Positions 1 through 11,061 of a DNA stretch of 64,000 nucleotides are shown here, piece after piece. The notes below the pieces were generated by a model. That model worked only from the letters and a program-made list of their open reading frames with translations, was not told where the DNA came from and made no database searches. The position numbers were made by a program, and so were the translations under genes. Position 1 is the stretch's first letter; the number at the start of each line of letters is the position of its first letter. The DNA is from Zarea fungicola (lineage: Eukaryota; Ascomycota; Sordariomycetes; Hypocreales; Cordycipitaceae): positions 1 through 64,000 of the forward strand of contig FWCC01000397.1 in assembly GCA_900169235.1 (NCBI GenBank), read 5' to 3'.

Positions 1-1045
1 TATATTTTTCCTATTTGTTGTTGATTTTTAATTCTAATTTGAGGTTAGGAAGGCGCGACGCGGTGGTCACGGCGGTGGGGTGGTCACCGTGGTGGGGAGC
101 ACCCACTACGCAGTGGTGGGTGCTGGCACAGGTACCTGTTGTTATAGTGGGCAGGTACAGAGAGGCAGCAGGCGGGTACGGAAGTGCCTCGACCGCGAAA
201 TCTGGGCGCCACAGAGACAGCCCAACAAGACCACGGAAGTAAGACGAATTAGGTATTGCCAGGCTAATAGGTAGTTAATATGCTCAGATACATGTCTAAG
301 AGCCTGGCATAGCGCCTTGGAACTCGGTACATATTATTCAAGGGTACCCAATAAGGTGCACCTGTGACCTATGTAGTTTGCCGCCAGCGCCCGCCCGCAC
401 ACCAGTTACGACTCGACTCTCCACAGCAGAGAATGGCACTAACTTCTTCAGGGCTCCCTTTAATTATCCTCCCACTTTGCCGTCGGGCCTCTCTTCTACC
501 CCATCACATCACCAGTCCCCAAAAACGAGATTGATTTTTTCTTTTCCTTCTGTCGAGCTGCGAGTATTTGATCCGACTCTTCTGGATCGGTTGTTGGAAT
601 TTCTCGGAATCGAATCCCTGTACTCTTGGTTTCCGTGCTTCTTGTATCGTTTCCTTGCGTCTGGCTTCTGGCTTCGTAGTTCCTCCTCCTGTCCTCGACC
701 GCCTATCGACGGCATCACGCCCCGACTTTTTTCGATTCCTGCGCGCCTCTTTCTTCGAAAATCGCCTGCATAATAGTTTAAAGATACTTGTCGCCCCTGC
801 ATTTTCCTTGACGTGCTAGCGACTTGCTTTGTTTGCGCCTCTGCATCCTTTGGCCTCGCGTTGGGCATTGATATCTCGTCCTGACTTTTGTTTGCCCCTC
901 TCCGTCACCGATACTTTTATTCACAAGCCCAAACTCGTCGGGTACTGCACCGTCGCCGCCGCTGTCTCCCCACAGTCTCAATCACATTCAAGGCTTCTTC
1001 TCTCGCCCGCTTTTCAAATATTTCGACTTAATTATCACCGCCGTC
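1..1045. other. Gene-free left edge and 5' leader of pub1
   Basis: No supported coding region. The first 380 bases show nothing recognisable. From about 380 to 1045 the + strand is pyrimidine-rich, as is common in promoters and leaders of highly expressed fungal genes, and it runs directly into the RNA-binding-protein start at 1046. Confidence 0.6.
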
Positions 1046-2670
1046 ATGACTGATACTTCGTCCGCTGCCCCCACCGCCGCCTCGGCTGCTCCCCAGAATG
1101 GCTCTGGTAATGCAATGGCGCCTCCTCCTCTGCATATCCCAGCAAACACCAACCCTCTCCCAACCTCTATCTCATCCCCCATGGGCGAAAATGGCGGCAT
1201 CATGTCGCCCACCAGCCCTAGCGGATTCCGCCGATCTGCTCCCGAGCCCAACAAGCGCGCCCTCTACGTTGGTGGCCTTGACCAGCGAGTCACCGAGGAC
1301 GTCTTGCGTCAAATCTTCGAGACGACTGGTCACGTACAGAACGTCAAGATTATCCCTGACAAGAATGTAAAGCATACCGCCTCATTTGCTCAAGTGACTT
1401 GCGCTGACTCGATTTGACTTGTAGGCCAAAGGTTTCAACTATGGATTTATCGAGTACGACGACCCTGGTGCGGCCGAACGTGCCATGGCAACTTTGAACG
1501 GACGTCGAGTTCACCAGTCCGTATGTGCACCCTGAAAACTACATGTGCATGGCTATCAATAAACCGCTAACAACATACAGGAAATCCGTGTCAACTGGGC
1601 ATACCAGGCCAACACCTCCAGCAAGGAAGATACCTCTGGCCACTTCCACATCTTTGTCGGCGATCTCTCCAACGAAGTCAATGACGAGATTCTTACCCAA
1701 GCCTTTTCCGCCTTTGGCTCCGTCTCCGAGGCTCGTGTTATGTGGGACATGAAGACTGGTCGATCTCGTGGCTACGGATTCGTTGCTTTCCGCGACCGCT
1801 CCGAAGCCGAAAAGGCCCTCAGCTCCATGGATGGGGAGTGGCTTGGTTCCCGTGCTATTCGTTGCAACTGGGCTAACCAAAAGGGACAGCCATCAATGGC
1901 TCAGCAGCAGGCGATGCAAGCTATGGGCTTGACGCCTACCACGCCATTCGGTCACCACCAATTCCCGACTCACGGCGTTGGTAGTTACGACGTCATTCTC
2001 GCCCAGACTCCTAGCTGGCAGACAACTGTCTATGTTGGTAACCTGACCCCCTACACCACCCCCAACGACGTTGTTCCGCTGTTCCAGAACTTTGGCTTCG
2101 TCGTCGAGTCCCGCTTCCAGGCGGACCGTGGCTTTGCTTTCATCAAGATGGACACCCACGAGAACGCCGCCATGGCCATCTGCCAGATGAATGGGTACAA
2201 CGTCAATGGACGTCCGTTGAAGTGCAGCGTAAGTCGATGACAGCAATACCTTCTTATTCTCACACAATCTCGCTAATACTTCACAGTGGGGCAAGGACAA
2301 AGCTGCAAGCCAGGGATTTGACCCTACCCAGTCACCATACAGCCCCCAGAGCGCCCAGAGTGCAGGCTTCCCCGGCTCGTACTACCCTCAGTATGGTGGT
2401 GAGTTTCCCCCCTCCTAGACATCACAAAACATTACTGGTACTAATGTGGTATGCTCGATAGCCCAGTTCGGTGGTCAGCCTGGAAACTACCCTGCCCCTC
2501 AGACTGGCTCTCCCGGTGGCTTTGCCGGCTCCCCTATGGGCTATAATGCTCCTCCCCAGAGCGCTGGTGGCTACGGCCGTGGACAGCCTGGTCCTAACGG
2601 AGGCCAGTGGACGCAGGCCCCTCCTGGCCAGAATTTCAACAATGGCCAATTCGCTAGCTATCAATCTTGA
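1046..2670 (+). CDS. pub1: Pub1/TIA-1-type RNA-binding protein with three RRMs
   Basis: Predicted 461-aa protein in five exons: 1046-1366, 1425-1520, 1581-2228, 2287-2398 and 2462-2670, all with GT-AG introns that keep frame. Three RNA-recognition motifs are visible: RRM1 from about residue 71 (RALYVGGL, then KGFNYGFIEY), RRM2 from about 160 (FHIFVGDL, then RGYGFVAF) and RRM3 from about 289 (TTVYVGNL, then RGFAFIKM). A Pro/Ser-rich N-terminus and a Gly/Gln/Pro-rich tail flank them. This order is that of yeast Pub1 and animal TIA-1/TIAR, proteins known to bind U-rich or poly(A) RNA, act in mRNA stability and join stress granules. Start chosen as the first ATG of the open frame. The family assignment is strong; the exact orthologue (Pub1 rather than Csx1) is inferred. 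Confidence 0.9.
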
Positions 2671-5308
2671 GGTTTAGGTGAAGACGAAGCCTCCAGTAGG
2701 CTCAAACAGTAGGCTGAATATCGCAACGAGAGCTAGGATCTGTGTGTGAACACAGAGCATGGGAGTATAGGTTGTGAAGCGGTTCTTTTTTTATTTTCCA
2801 TTTCCGATATCCTATTTTCTCACATTTCAGCCCTCGCAAACATGTCGAGGGATTCATGATGGTTGTTGGACGTTGAATGTCTTTTCTGTTTTTCATTCTC
2901 CTCTCTTATTTTCTCTTACTCATTCAATTTTTTTCCCTTTTTGGAGCACGTGTCTTGTCATTGTTTTTCATCTTGTCCTTTTCTACTACCATCTTCGTCT
3001 CGACGTTCCTATGAGCTGGCTGCAGCGTAACGTACTTTGTTCGGTCTCCGATTTCACCACTTTTTCTCTCGCTACTGCATGAGCGGCGTGGAAATGAAAA
3101 CGCGGGCAAAAAGCCTTGTTTATTTCGATCTTTCGCAGTATTTCTTTGATGGTCTTCCTGGATACCCCCTTTACCAAATTTGCATGCCAAAAATGGGATT
3201 TTGCTCTACATGCAATGTTGATATTTTTTCCCTTTTCGCATAAAAACCACGATCCAATGGTGGACGCTAGGAGGACGGAGTTGTATATTTTAAAGTATTA
3301 TATGGAAAGCTGGATAGGATGTTCCAAGCAGAGCAGGGGTCGAAACCAGGGAGTTAGCTAGGTTGAGTTGCTGAACAACAGTACAAAGCGACGGTGCCAA
3401 ATTTGATCCTTTTCTCTACCATGGCATGAAGTGTGACAGGCATTGCGTATGTAAAATCCAAGAAGCAAGAAAAAATCACACGGTTCGGTCTTGGTCCTGC
3501 CTGATTGTCCGACTAACGGCAGTAAGCGTAGAGACAGAGTATCCCCGACGATGCCATCTGCGCAGGACAAATTACTACGCAGTAAGTGGATTTGTCGTTT
3601 GCCTTTACCAGGAGATTTCGAAAAGAAATGTTCTAATCGAAGTAATTCATTTACGGCGTCTACGTCAACTCTAGGAACGCCATAGTCGGCTGATGAGAGA
3701 CGAGTACATAATACCTAACCAGGTTGCTATTTATGGGTGATGAGACGACCCGCCGTCTTGATTCCAAAACTGACATGCTAGCAGCAATTGCGACAGATAC
3801 CGTTCCAAACGACAAACTTGGTGTTTTATGCGGATGAAAGGAATATATGTCTATCTGCGCTGTTTTCTCCCAACCATGGTATATATTTCCTAGGTGGAGC
3901 GATTTCCCAATGGGCAGTCAGTGGCCTCGTCCATGGAAAGCCAAGACGAGGGCAGGGTTCCCCTCCATTGACCTCAGTGGCGGGCGATTGGGCAGCGACG
4001 ACAGGAGCCTACGAGATTAGGTGCTGCAGCGCTTGGTTGGAGGCAGCGCTGTATATGAAGGCCTAGGATTCATGGTAACGTAGCTACTTGCAGGAGAGGG
4101 ATCCGAACCTACTATGTAGCGCCTGATGAAAAGTACACATTGCTCGATTCGTCTCGCTTGCCAATGACAGCCTCTGACGGACTGCTATCCTCCAGTGAGC
4201 CAGTCGTACGCTTTTGGGAGTTGAGCAGCCACTTGGCCCGTCAGCAGGATAGACGGTGGATTCGGTGGCGGGGGACGGCAGCGCTAGTAGGAAGGTATTT
4301 ATTTGGTGGATGGAGCCCAAGGCGCTGCCCCAGAGAGCGTCATAAATAGCAGACCGACCGCCATAAGGAGCACAGTAACAGTCCATCACGTTGTGTCCAT
4401 GTTCAGCAACCACTAAGCCTAAAGCAGCCCACCCAAAAGCTGCTAACGCAGCCCATAACCAGCCATTCTGACGATAAATGCGGTCTTTGGATACATGACA
4501 TGTTTGGTGTTGGGAGCAGAGGAGAAGAACAGCAAGGGTAGTTAGGATTTTCACATGCCTGATTATTCGTGAAAGCGGCGGCTGTGAAAAAGCAGCTCAT
4601 TCTACCTAGTGTAACCGTATAAGCATATCCACTGCCAGCCTGCCAGCCTGACGCAAAATATTAGCAGTCAACTTATTATGTACTATCCTCTCCACCTGAA
4701 GCAACCTAAAGCAACCCCCCCTGGGCGCCAAAAAGCTCCATCATCCAGCCGTCTTCATCATGGTTGTTGTCTGGCTGCAAGGTACTTAATCAAGCACTCA
4801 TCCACGGCTGCTGCAGCGGGTACCTACAGCAGGAGGGCACGGCACTGGAACCCCAGGCAGGTACTTACTCGAGCTTGGTTCGCACCAATAACCCCACGCC
4901 GCCTTTTGACGCGCGCCATTATACAGCTTTCGCCCCCAGCTGCCCAGCCTGTCTTTGCCCTCTCCAATCCAATCCTCCTTGGCGGGCCCTGCCAACGGCT
5001 TTGTTTCTGACCTTGTTCGCACTCCTTCTCGCCGCCGCCGAAGCAACTTTGCTGGCACTATTCGGTACCTACCTGCTCGGCCTTCCTCAGCTTTGCTTTG
5101 AAACTGGTGACACCGCCCCATTGCGTGTGCGTTGCTGTGGTTCAACCTGGGGGGTCCCAAGTCAACAACAGTACGGACACCCATTTGCCACAACCACTAC
5201 CCACCACGACATTAGCAAAAAGAGCGAACCCGCGAATGCTTCATTGACAGTCAACCCAGGCCTAACCGCTTCGTCGTCCGGCCATTGTTTCCCATTCAAG
5301 CCTGAGCA
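2671..5308. other. 2.6-kb intergenic region and Yak1 leader
   Basis: No supported gene. About 2671-3250 looks like the pub1 3' UTR, with T-rich runs. The middle is featureless on both strands; a minus-strand open frame at 4084-4554 begins with GTG and has no recognisable similarity. From about 4680 the + strand becomes C-rich, like a leader, and holds short upstream AUG frames at 4765 and 5236 before the kinase start. Confidence 0.5.
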
Positions 5309-8204
5309 ATGGACCCAAACTGGCAGCAGTACCACGACCCGGCCGGGGCTGCCTCGCGCCGTCACAATGGCACCACCGCTCAGATGTCTCCGCCTTCTGC
5401 TGTCCAGCAGCAGCAGCAGCACCCTCCACCTGCCGCTTATGCCTACGACCAGTACCATCCTGCTAACGCCGCTTCTGTCGCCGCTGCGCCTGCCGTCCAT
5501 CACGGAAACCCTGCCGTCCCAGGCATGGTCGCTGCTCAACCTCGCGACGGAAATGGCGACGTTGCCATGCGCGACGCCCTCGACTCTCACGCCGGCATCA
5601 AGTATGCCATGAGGCCACATCACCAGCCGCACATTTCTGGTGGTCGCGCTGCCGGGCTGCACTCCCCTCACGATCAGCCCTCGTCCGCCGCTCAGCGCTA
5701 CTCCCCGATGGAGACGCTCTCGCCCACGTCTCCCTACGGCGCCAAGCAGAGCCAATTCTCTGGGCCCCCATCCCAGACACAGTCTCCCGCCGGCGCGGGC
5801 GAATATCCTCAGAGTCCTTACTACGCTGGCCGCCCACAGAACTCTCAGCTACCGCCCCTGTCACCTTACGGACATGGCGGTGATGGCTACCCGTCCGCAA
5901 CAGTTGCTCACCTCGATGGCGCCTATAACAACGCCAAAGCACCGCAACGAGCAGCTCCTCCGGTTGTCAAGCGCGTTCCCGAATTCCGCAAGCTTCGGGC
6001 GGTTTCAGATCTGCAGCCAAAGAATAATCGTCAGCCACCCTTTCGACGAGCAAATCCCGAGGGCGGCTTTATCAGCGTATGACCGTTCCCCACTCCACGT
6101 CCAGATCAATCTCGATGATGCTAACTTCATTATTTAGCCGCTGCAAGCTCTCACGGCGCATCTTCCTGCCACCTATCGCATTTGCAATCCTAGTTTCAAG
6201 TACGAAACGTCACGAAATCCCCGTCGAGTCCTGACCAAGCCCAGCAAGGGCCTCAAGAACGACGGCTATGACAATGAAGACAGCGATTACATCCTATACG
6301 TCAATGATATTTTGGGCTCAGAGGAAGCTGGTCACAAGTATGATTGCGTCCTGTGTTTTCTGTCCAACAAGTCTCTAACCGCACAGCAGGAACCGCTACC
6401 TCATTCTCGATGTCCTCGGCCAGGGAACGTTTGGACAAGTCGTCAAGTGCCAGAATCTTAAAACCCAAGAAGTTGTCGCTGTCAAGGTCATCAAGAACCG
6501 AACGGCATATTTCAACCAGAGCATGATGGAAGTCTCTGTACTCGATTTGGTGGGCAATTCGCGCTCCTCAAATCTTCTGCTGCCAAAACTAATTATTCCC
6601 TAGCTCAATACAAAGCTCGACAAAAACGACGATCATCACCTCCTGCGACTGAAAGATACATTTATTCACCGGCAACATCTCTGTCTTGTCTTCGAGCTGC
6701 TTAGCGTCAATTTGTATGAACTCATCAAGCAGAACCAATTCCGTGGCCTCAGCACCACCTTGGTCAGAGTCTTTGCCCAGCAGCTGCTCAACGGCCTCGC
6801 ACTTCTGAACAAGGCGCGACTCATTCACTGTGATTTAAAACCAGAAAACATTCTACTCAAGAATTTGGAAAGCCCAATTATCAAAATTATTGATTTCGGC
6901 TCTGCTTGCGACGAACGACAGACCGTCTATACATACATCCAATCCAGATTTTACCGATGCCCCGAGGTTCTCCTCGGTCTTCCATACTCGTCGGCTATTG
7001 ATATATGGTCATTAGGTTGCATTCTTGTCGAGCTTTTCCTCGGACTGCCATTGTTCCCCGGATCTTCTGAATATAACCAAGTCTCTCGAATCGTAGAGAT
7101 GCTTGGTAACCCTCCAAGCTGGATGATGGAGATGGGCAAGCAAGCCGGTGATTTCTTCGAGAAGCGCCAGGATGAATTTGGGCGTCGCACTTACCACTTG
7201 AAGAGCATGGAGCAGTATGCCCGTGAACGAAACACCAAGGAGCAACCGAGCAAGAAATACTTCCAAGCCAGCACACTGCCAGAAATCATAAAATCGTACC
7301 CCATGCCGAGAAAAAACATGAAGCAGAGCGAAATTGATCGAGGTAAGTTGTCAATGAGAAACATGGTGATGTCTTCTGGAAGCTGACAAGTGTAGAAATG
7401 AATAACCGAATTGCCTTTATCGATTTTGTTCGAGGCTTGCTGAGCATTAACCCCCTCGAACGGTGGTCGCCACAACAGGCGAAGCTGCACCCATTCATTA
7501 CGCAGCAAAAGTACACTGGACCATTTGTGCCACCGATGAACCTTAAGTCTAGCTCCTTGAATCGATCGCCAGCACCAGGGACACACCAGCAACAACAAGC
7601 GGAAGCTCTTAGCAAGCAACGCGCCCAAGCGGCTCAGGCTCAAGCCAACTCGGCTGCACAGCCGCAAGCGTACGCCAATATGCCGCCAGGCAACTATGGC
7701 CAAGCAGGCCACCCCCAGCAGCCTCCTGTTTACGGTAGCAATCCTATGTATGCACCAGGACCAGCTCCACATCCGAATGTCGCTCCAGCCTATGCTGCGC
7801 AAGGATCTCAGTACAACCCGATGGTAATTCAGCAGCCTGCCCAACCTCAACAACTGCCCCCAGGACCCTACTCAGGAGTTCCGCAGCAAAATATGTATCC
7901 CCAAGGAGGCATGCGAACCAACAGGCAGCGTGCTTCGACTATGGAACAGCAGCAGAGTGGTATCCCAGCCGCTATTCAGCGTGTTGCCAGTCATTTGGAC
8001 CCCACACAGCCCATTCGCTTGCAGCCAAGTCCTGCGTACTATCCCCCACCTGGCGAGTCGATGCCTGGTACTGACAACACGCCTCGGACAGGCCGCCGCG
8101 GTAGTCGCGCACAGCAAGGACGTAGCAATCGCGATTTCATACGAAATTTGGAAGAGAGGACTTTAGAGGAGGGCTATAACGGTGGGCAGAACCCCTGGCA
8201 TTGA
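5309..8204 (+). CDS. yak1: Yak1-like dual-specificity protein kinase (DYRK family)
   Basis: Predicted 891-aa kinase in five exons: 5309-6076, 6138-6337, 6390-6549, 6604-7342 and 7396-8204. The N-terminal 250 residues are Gln/Pro/Ala-rich and disordered-looking. The catalytic domain starts near residue 325 with the glycine loop GQGTFGQVV and lysine motif VVAVKVIKN. It then shows the catalytic loop IHCDLKPEN (about 450), DFGSA (about 473) and the DYRK/Yak1 activation loop YTYIQSRFYR (about 485). The Cys before the catalytic Asp (HCD in place of HRD) is typical of DYRKs. The C-terminus is again Gln/Pro-rich. Yak1 is known in yeast as a growth-restraining kinase opposing PKA/TOR signals; that role here is inferred. 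The start is the first ATG in frame, with a clear disordered N-terminus as in relatives. Confidence 0.93.
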
Positions 8205-9250
8205 TAACGCGACCATGGCAAAAAATGGACCAAGGGAGATTCACATTTTCATGATTGCAATTACCATATTTTAATGGTCAGCAGATATCGAGTGCTCTTG
8301 ATGCAGTGAATCTTCGGATAATAGCCATTGTCACTCTGGGTTCCTGAATCGACAGCGCCTGGGTCTATGCCCCACGCAAATTAGCTGTGAAGCTAACCGC
8401 AGTCTTTACCGTCCTGATACTGCGTAGCCAATACTATGCCTCAACTCAGAGTTGCATGAAGAAGCAAATGCTTTCTGCGCAATTACTATGCGTCCAATGG
8501 TCAAGACAACCAAGCGTTGGCCCGCTCATGGCATGTGGCACATTTTCTTTAGTGTTTGGACGATGCAGTTCAGTGTTACGGTAACTACTACGCCAGCAAT
8601 TCGCTGGGCGACAGCGTTGCGCAAGGACATAAACCTGTCTGCTTGATTCTGTTATAGAACCTGTATGTTTGTTTGATTCGTCTTTGTCGTATGTATGGGT
8701 TTGATGCGGCAAATTTTAAATTATGCGGTTTAAAAGGGGATACGGGCAGTTTGGGATGCGTTGGTACTTCATGATGGGAGATTAGGCTATGGTTGGGTTG
8801 TGGTCTGGGAGAGGGATATGAGACAGGTGACGAACACTTCGTCTTTTTTTCGACGTTCTATATTCATTTTCTTTTGTACTTGTATCGGGCAATAAACATG
8901 TCGACGATAGGCTTTCATAGCGTATAGCATGCGTTTGTAGTAAAGGGGAGAGAATAAAACGCTGAAAGTTAACTATCTTTTGCCTTGTTTGTGGGTCATG
9001 ACAAGTCAGGGCAAATAGTATTGTCTCGAGAAATTCTATTTGAGGTTTTTTTTTTGTTTCTTAAGCTTCTTATAATGTTAGGACAGCTTTGGATCCAATC
9101 CTGCCAGATGATAAAACAACGCCAATGTCCCACAAACAAAAATGTTGACAGAAAAACAAACCGTTGCGCCAGTTACATATAGAGAAAAATAAAGGCTTGT
9201 CTTGACTCTATGCGTCGAAAATGTAAGAAGAGAGAGAAAGTGAAAGCCCC
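8205..9250. other. Convergent 3' region between yak1 and the RRM gene
   Basis: Tail-to-tail spacer of about 1 kb with no supported gene. A canonical AATAAA lies at 8891-8896 on the + strand, about 690 bases past the kinase stop, and could mark the end of a long 3' UTR. T-rich runs occur around 8846 and 9046. Confidence 0.5.
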
Positions 9251-10220
9251 TTAGGATCGGGCCCCGCGACGTCCACCACGGACACCACGCGCGCTGCCAA
9301 TGAGCTTGTCGCTGAACAGGTCGCCACCTCCGCTGCGGCTATTGTTGCTGCTCGAATTCGCCTGCATAGCGCCGCTATTGCTAAATCCCATGGTGCCGTC
9401 CACGACCTGGCTGTTGCCGCCCTGTTGTTGTTGATTCCGCGTGGCCTTGGGTCCGGTGGGTGGTGCCTGCGCAAAGCTGCTGCTGCTGTTGTTGTTGCCT
9501 CCGTTGTTGGTGGCATTGGGCTGGTACCCGCCAACTTTGGGGTATACCTTGAGGATACGACCGTCGGCCTACAAATAAAATCCATGTTTTAGCAAAAAAG
9601 CAAACCAGAAAAAAATCTGAAAAGCAACCACAAAGGGATCAATGAGGCGGATACGGGAAGAAACCACTCACCGTCTTGTTGTTGAAAGTCTCCACGACAC
9701 GCTCGCCGCCCTCTTTTGACGAAAACACCATCTCCATCATGAGGAACGGCTGCGACTTGATCACCTTGCAGCTCACCATGTCACCCCCAATCGGGGACAT
9801 GGCGCTCTCCACGTCTGCGGGCGTGGTGCCCGGCGCAAAGTTCTGTCCGATGACGGCAAACGGGCCTGCCAGCCCACGGATCGAGATGCCCTGCGCCGGC
9901 GCAATCACATTGACCTGGCTGCGCGCGGCCTTGCCGGCCTTGCCCTTGACCTGGCTGCCGCCGTCCACGTCCATGACGTCCGCCGCTGCAGCGGCCATCT
10001 TGGCCTTGCGCGCGGCCGCTCGCCTGGTCCTGGTGTTGGACACGCCGCTGGGATCGGCCAGGGAGACGCGCCATCCTAATCCCTGCGTGGCCGTGGAGGC
10101 AGCAGCCGTCTTGCCTGCGCCTCCGTTGACGCTGCCGTGCAGATCGTGCGTCCATTCGCCATTGACGTTGCCCGCGGGTACGCTCGCTCGACGGCCTGAA
10201 GTAATCGCTCGCTGGGGGAT
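9251..10220 (-). CDS. RRM/ALY-like RNA-binding protein, 5' end unresolved
   Basis: Two exons are supported on the minus strand: 9672-10220 (frame open from an acceptor-like CTAG at 10221-10224) and 9251-9568, joined by a GT-AG intron at 9569-9671. The centre resembles a single RRM: GISIRGLAGPFAVIGQNF, then FLMMEMVFSSKEGGERVVE, then ADGRILKVYPK spanning the intron. This matches the layout of ALY/REF-type export adaptors, with an Arg/Lys-rich stretch before the RRM (TRTRRAAARKAK) and a Gly/Arg tail (RGVRGGRRGARS). No in-frame ATG precedes the residues GEWTHDLHG; the only in-frame ATGs within the exon are at 9998 and just after it, so a short upstream exon is likely but was not found. A role in mRNA packaging or export is an inference. 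Confidence 0.6.
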
Positions 10221-11061
10221 CTAGTTTTCATTCGATAGAAAAGGTAAGAATAACGCCTTTTTTCTTCCTTCTTTTTAATCCGCTCGTCGCCATGGGGCTT
10301 TCGAGTAGTGGTTCTCGGTTCATTTCATAGATTTTTTGGCTGGCTTTTTCGTACCTTGCGAACGCCGACGCGACTGGCGAGAGATGGACCAGCACCGGCC
10401 TTTAATTTGGACGGCGCACTTTGGCGGCGGTTTTTTGAAAAGATTTGGCTGGCGAGAGCTTCATTCTTCTTCCTCTCACGGCCTAGCGATAATTGCGGAC
10501 AATATTAGTTCTTTTCTAAATGGAGTATTCTAACCATCCCACGCATTTGGGAGGCGAGCAGAGGGGAAAGTACCCTACCTTCTTTGATGATTTTGTCGAA
10601 TGCCTTGGCAACCGGCGCCATTGCTTAGACGAGGAAAATTTGAAAAAGAAAGCTGAAGCGAAAATTAAAAAGGAGATAATAAGAGCGCAAAATTTTCCTT
10701 ATAGATGGTATTCGGGGAAAGCATGTGCGAAGCGATGCAGTAAAAATGTAAGCAAGGCAGAGATGTTCTAGTCGCGGCCCTCCATCGTTGGCGTGCCGCT
10801 GAGCGCGTGTCCGTCGCACATAGCCTTTCTTATCTTATCGCGTATCCGCCACCTGTGAATATGCGAGGAAAAAAAGTAGCTTGCCTAGGGGCTCACTCGA
10901 ACAACAAGAATTGCAACCGCCCGAATGTTTTCTTGATTCTTCCTTTTTTTCTCCTGTTTTTCGGCTTTTTCAATTGTCTATCAAAGGTGCAATAAGCTCG
11001 GCAATTCCCGAACCGGGCCGCTTTTGTCCATGCGCCCCTCGCAACCTTCAACTTGAATCCA
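10221..11061. other. Divergent promoter region
   Basis: Shared upstream region between the minus-strand RRM gene and the plus-strand PPR gene. It should contain the missing first exon of the RRM gene; a possible minus-strand donor (GTACGA) sits at 10350-10355, but the frame before it has no ATG. Nothing else is recognised. Confidence 0.4.

Noticed and set aside
4084..4160. tRNA-like GGTTCGGATCC text on the minus strand
   Set aside because: No matching acceptor, D or anticodon stems could be built around it.
4084..4554. 156-codon minus-strand frame with a signal-peptide-like start
   Set aside because: The apparent start is GTG, the first in-frame ATG removes the hydrophobic start, and there is no codon bias or similarity.
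5162..5755. 197-codon minus-strand frame over the Yak1 start
   Set aside because: Arg/Gly/Val-rich shadow of the kinase N-terminal exon.
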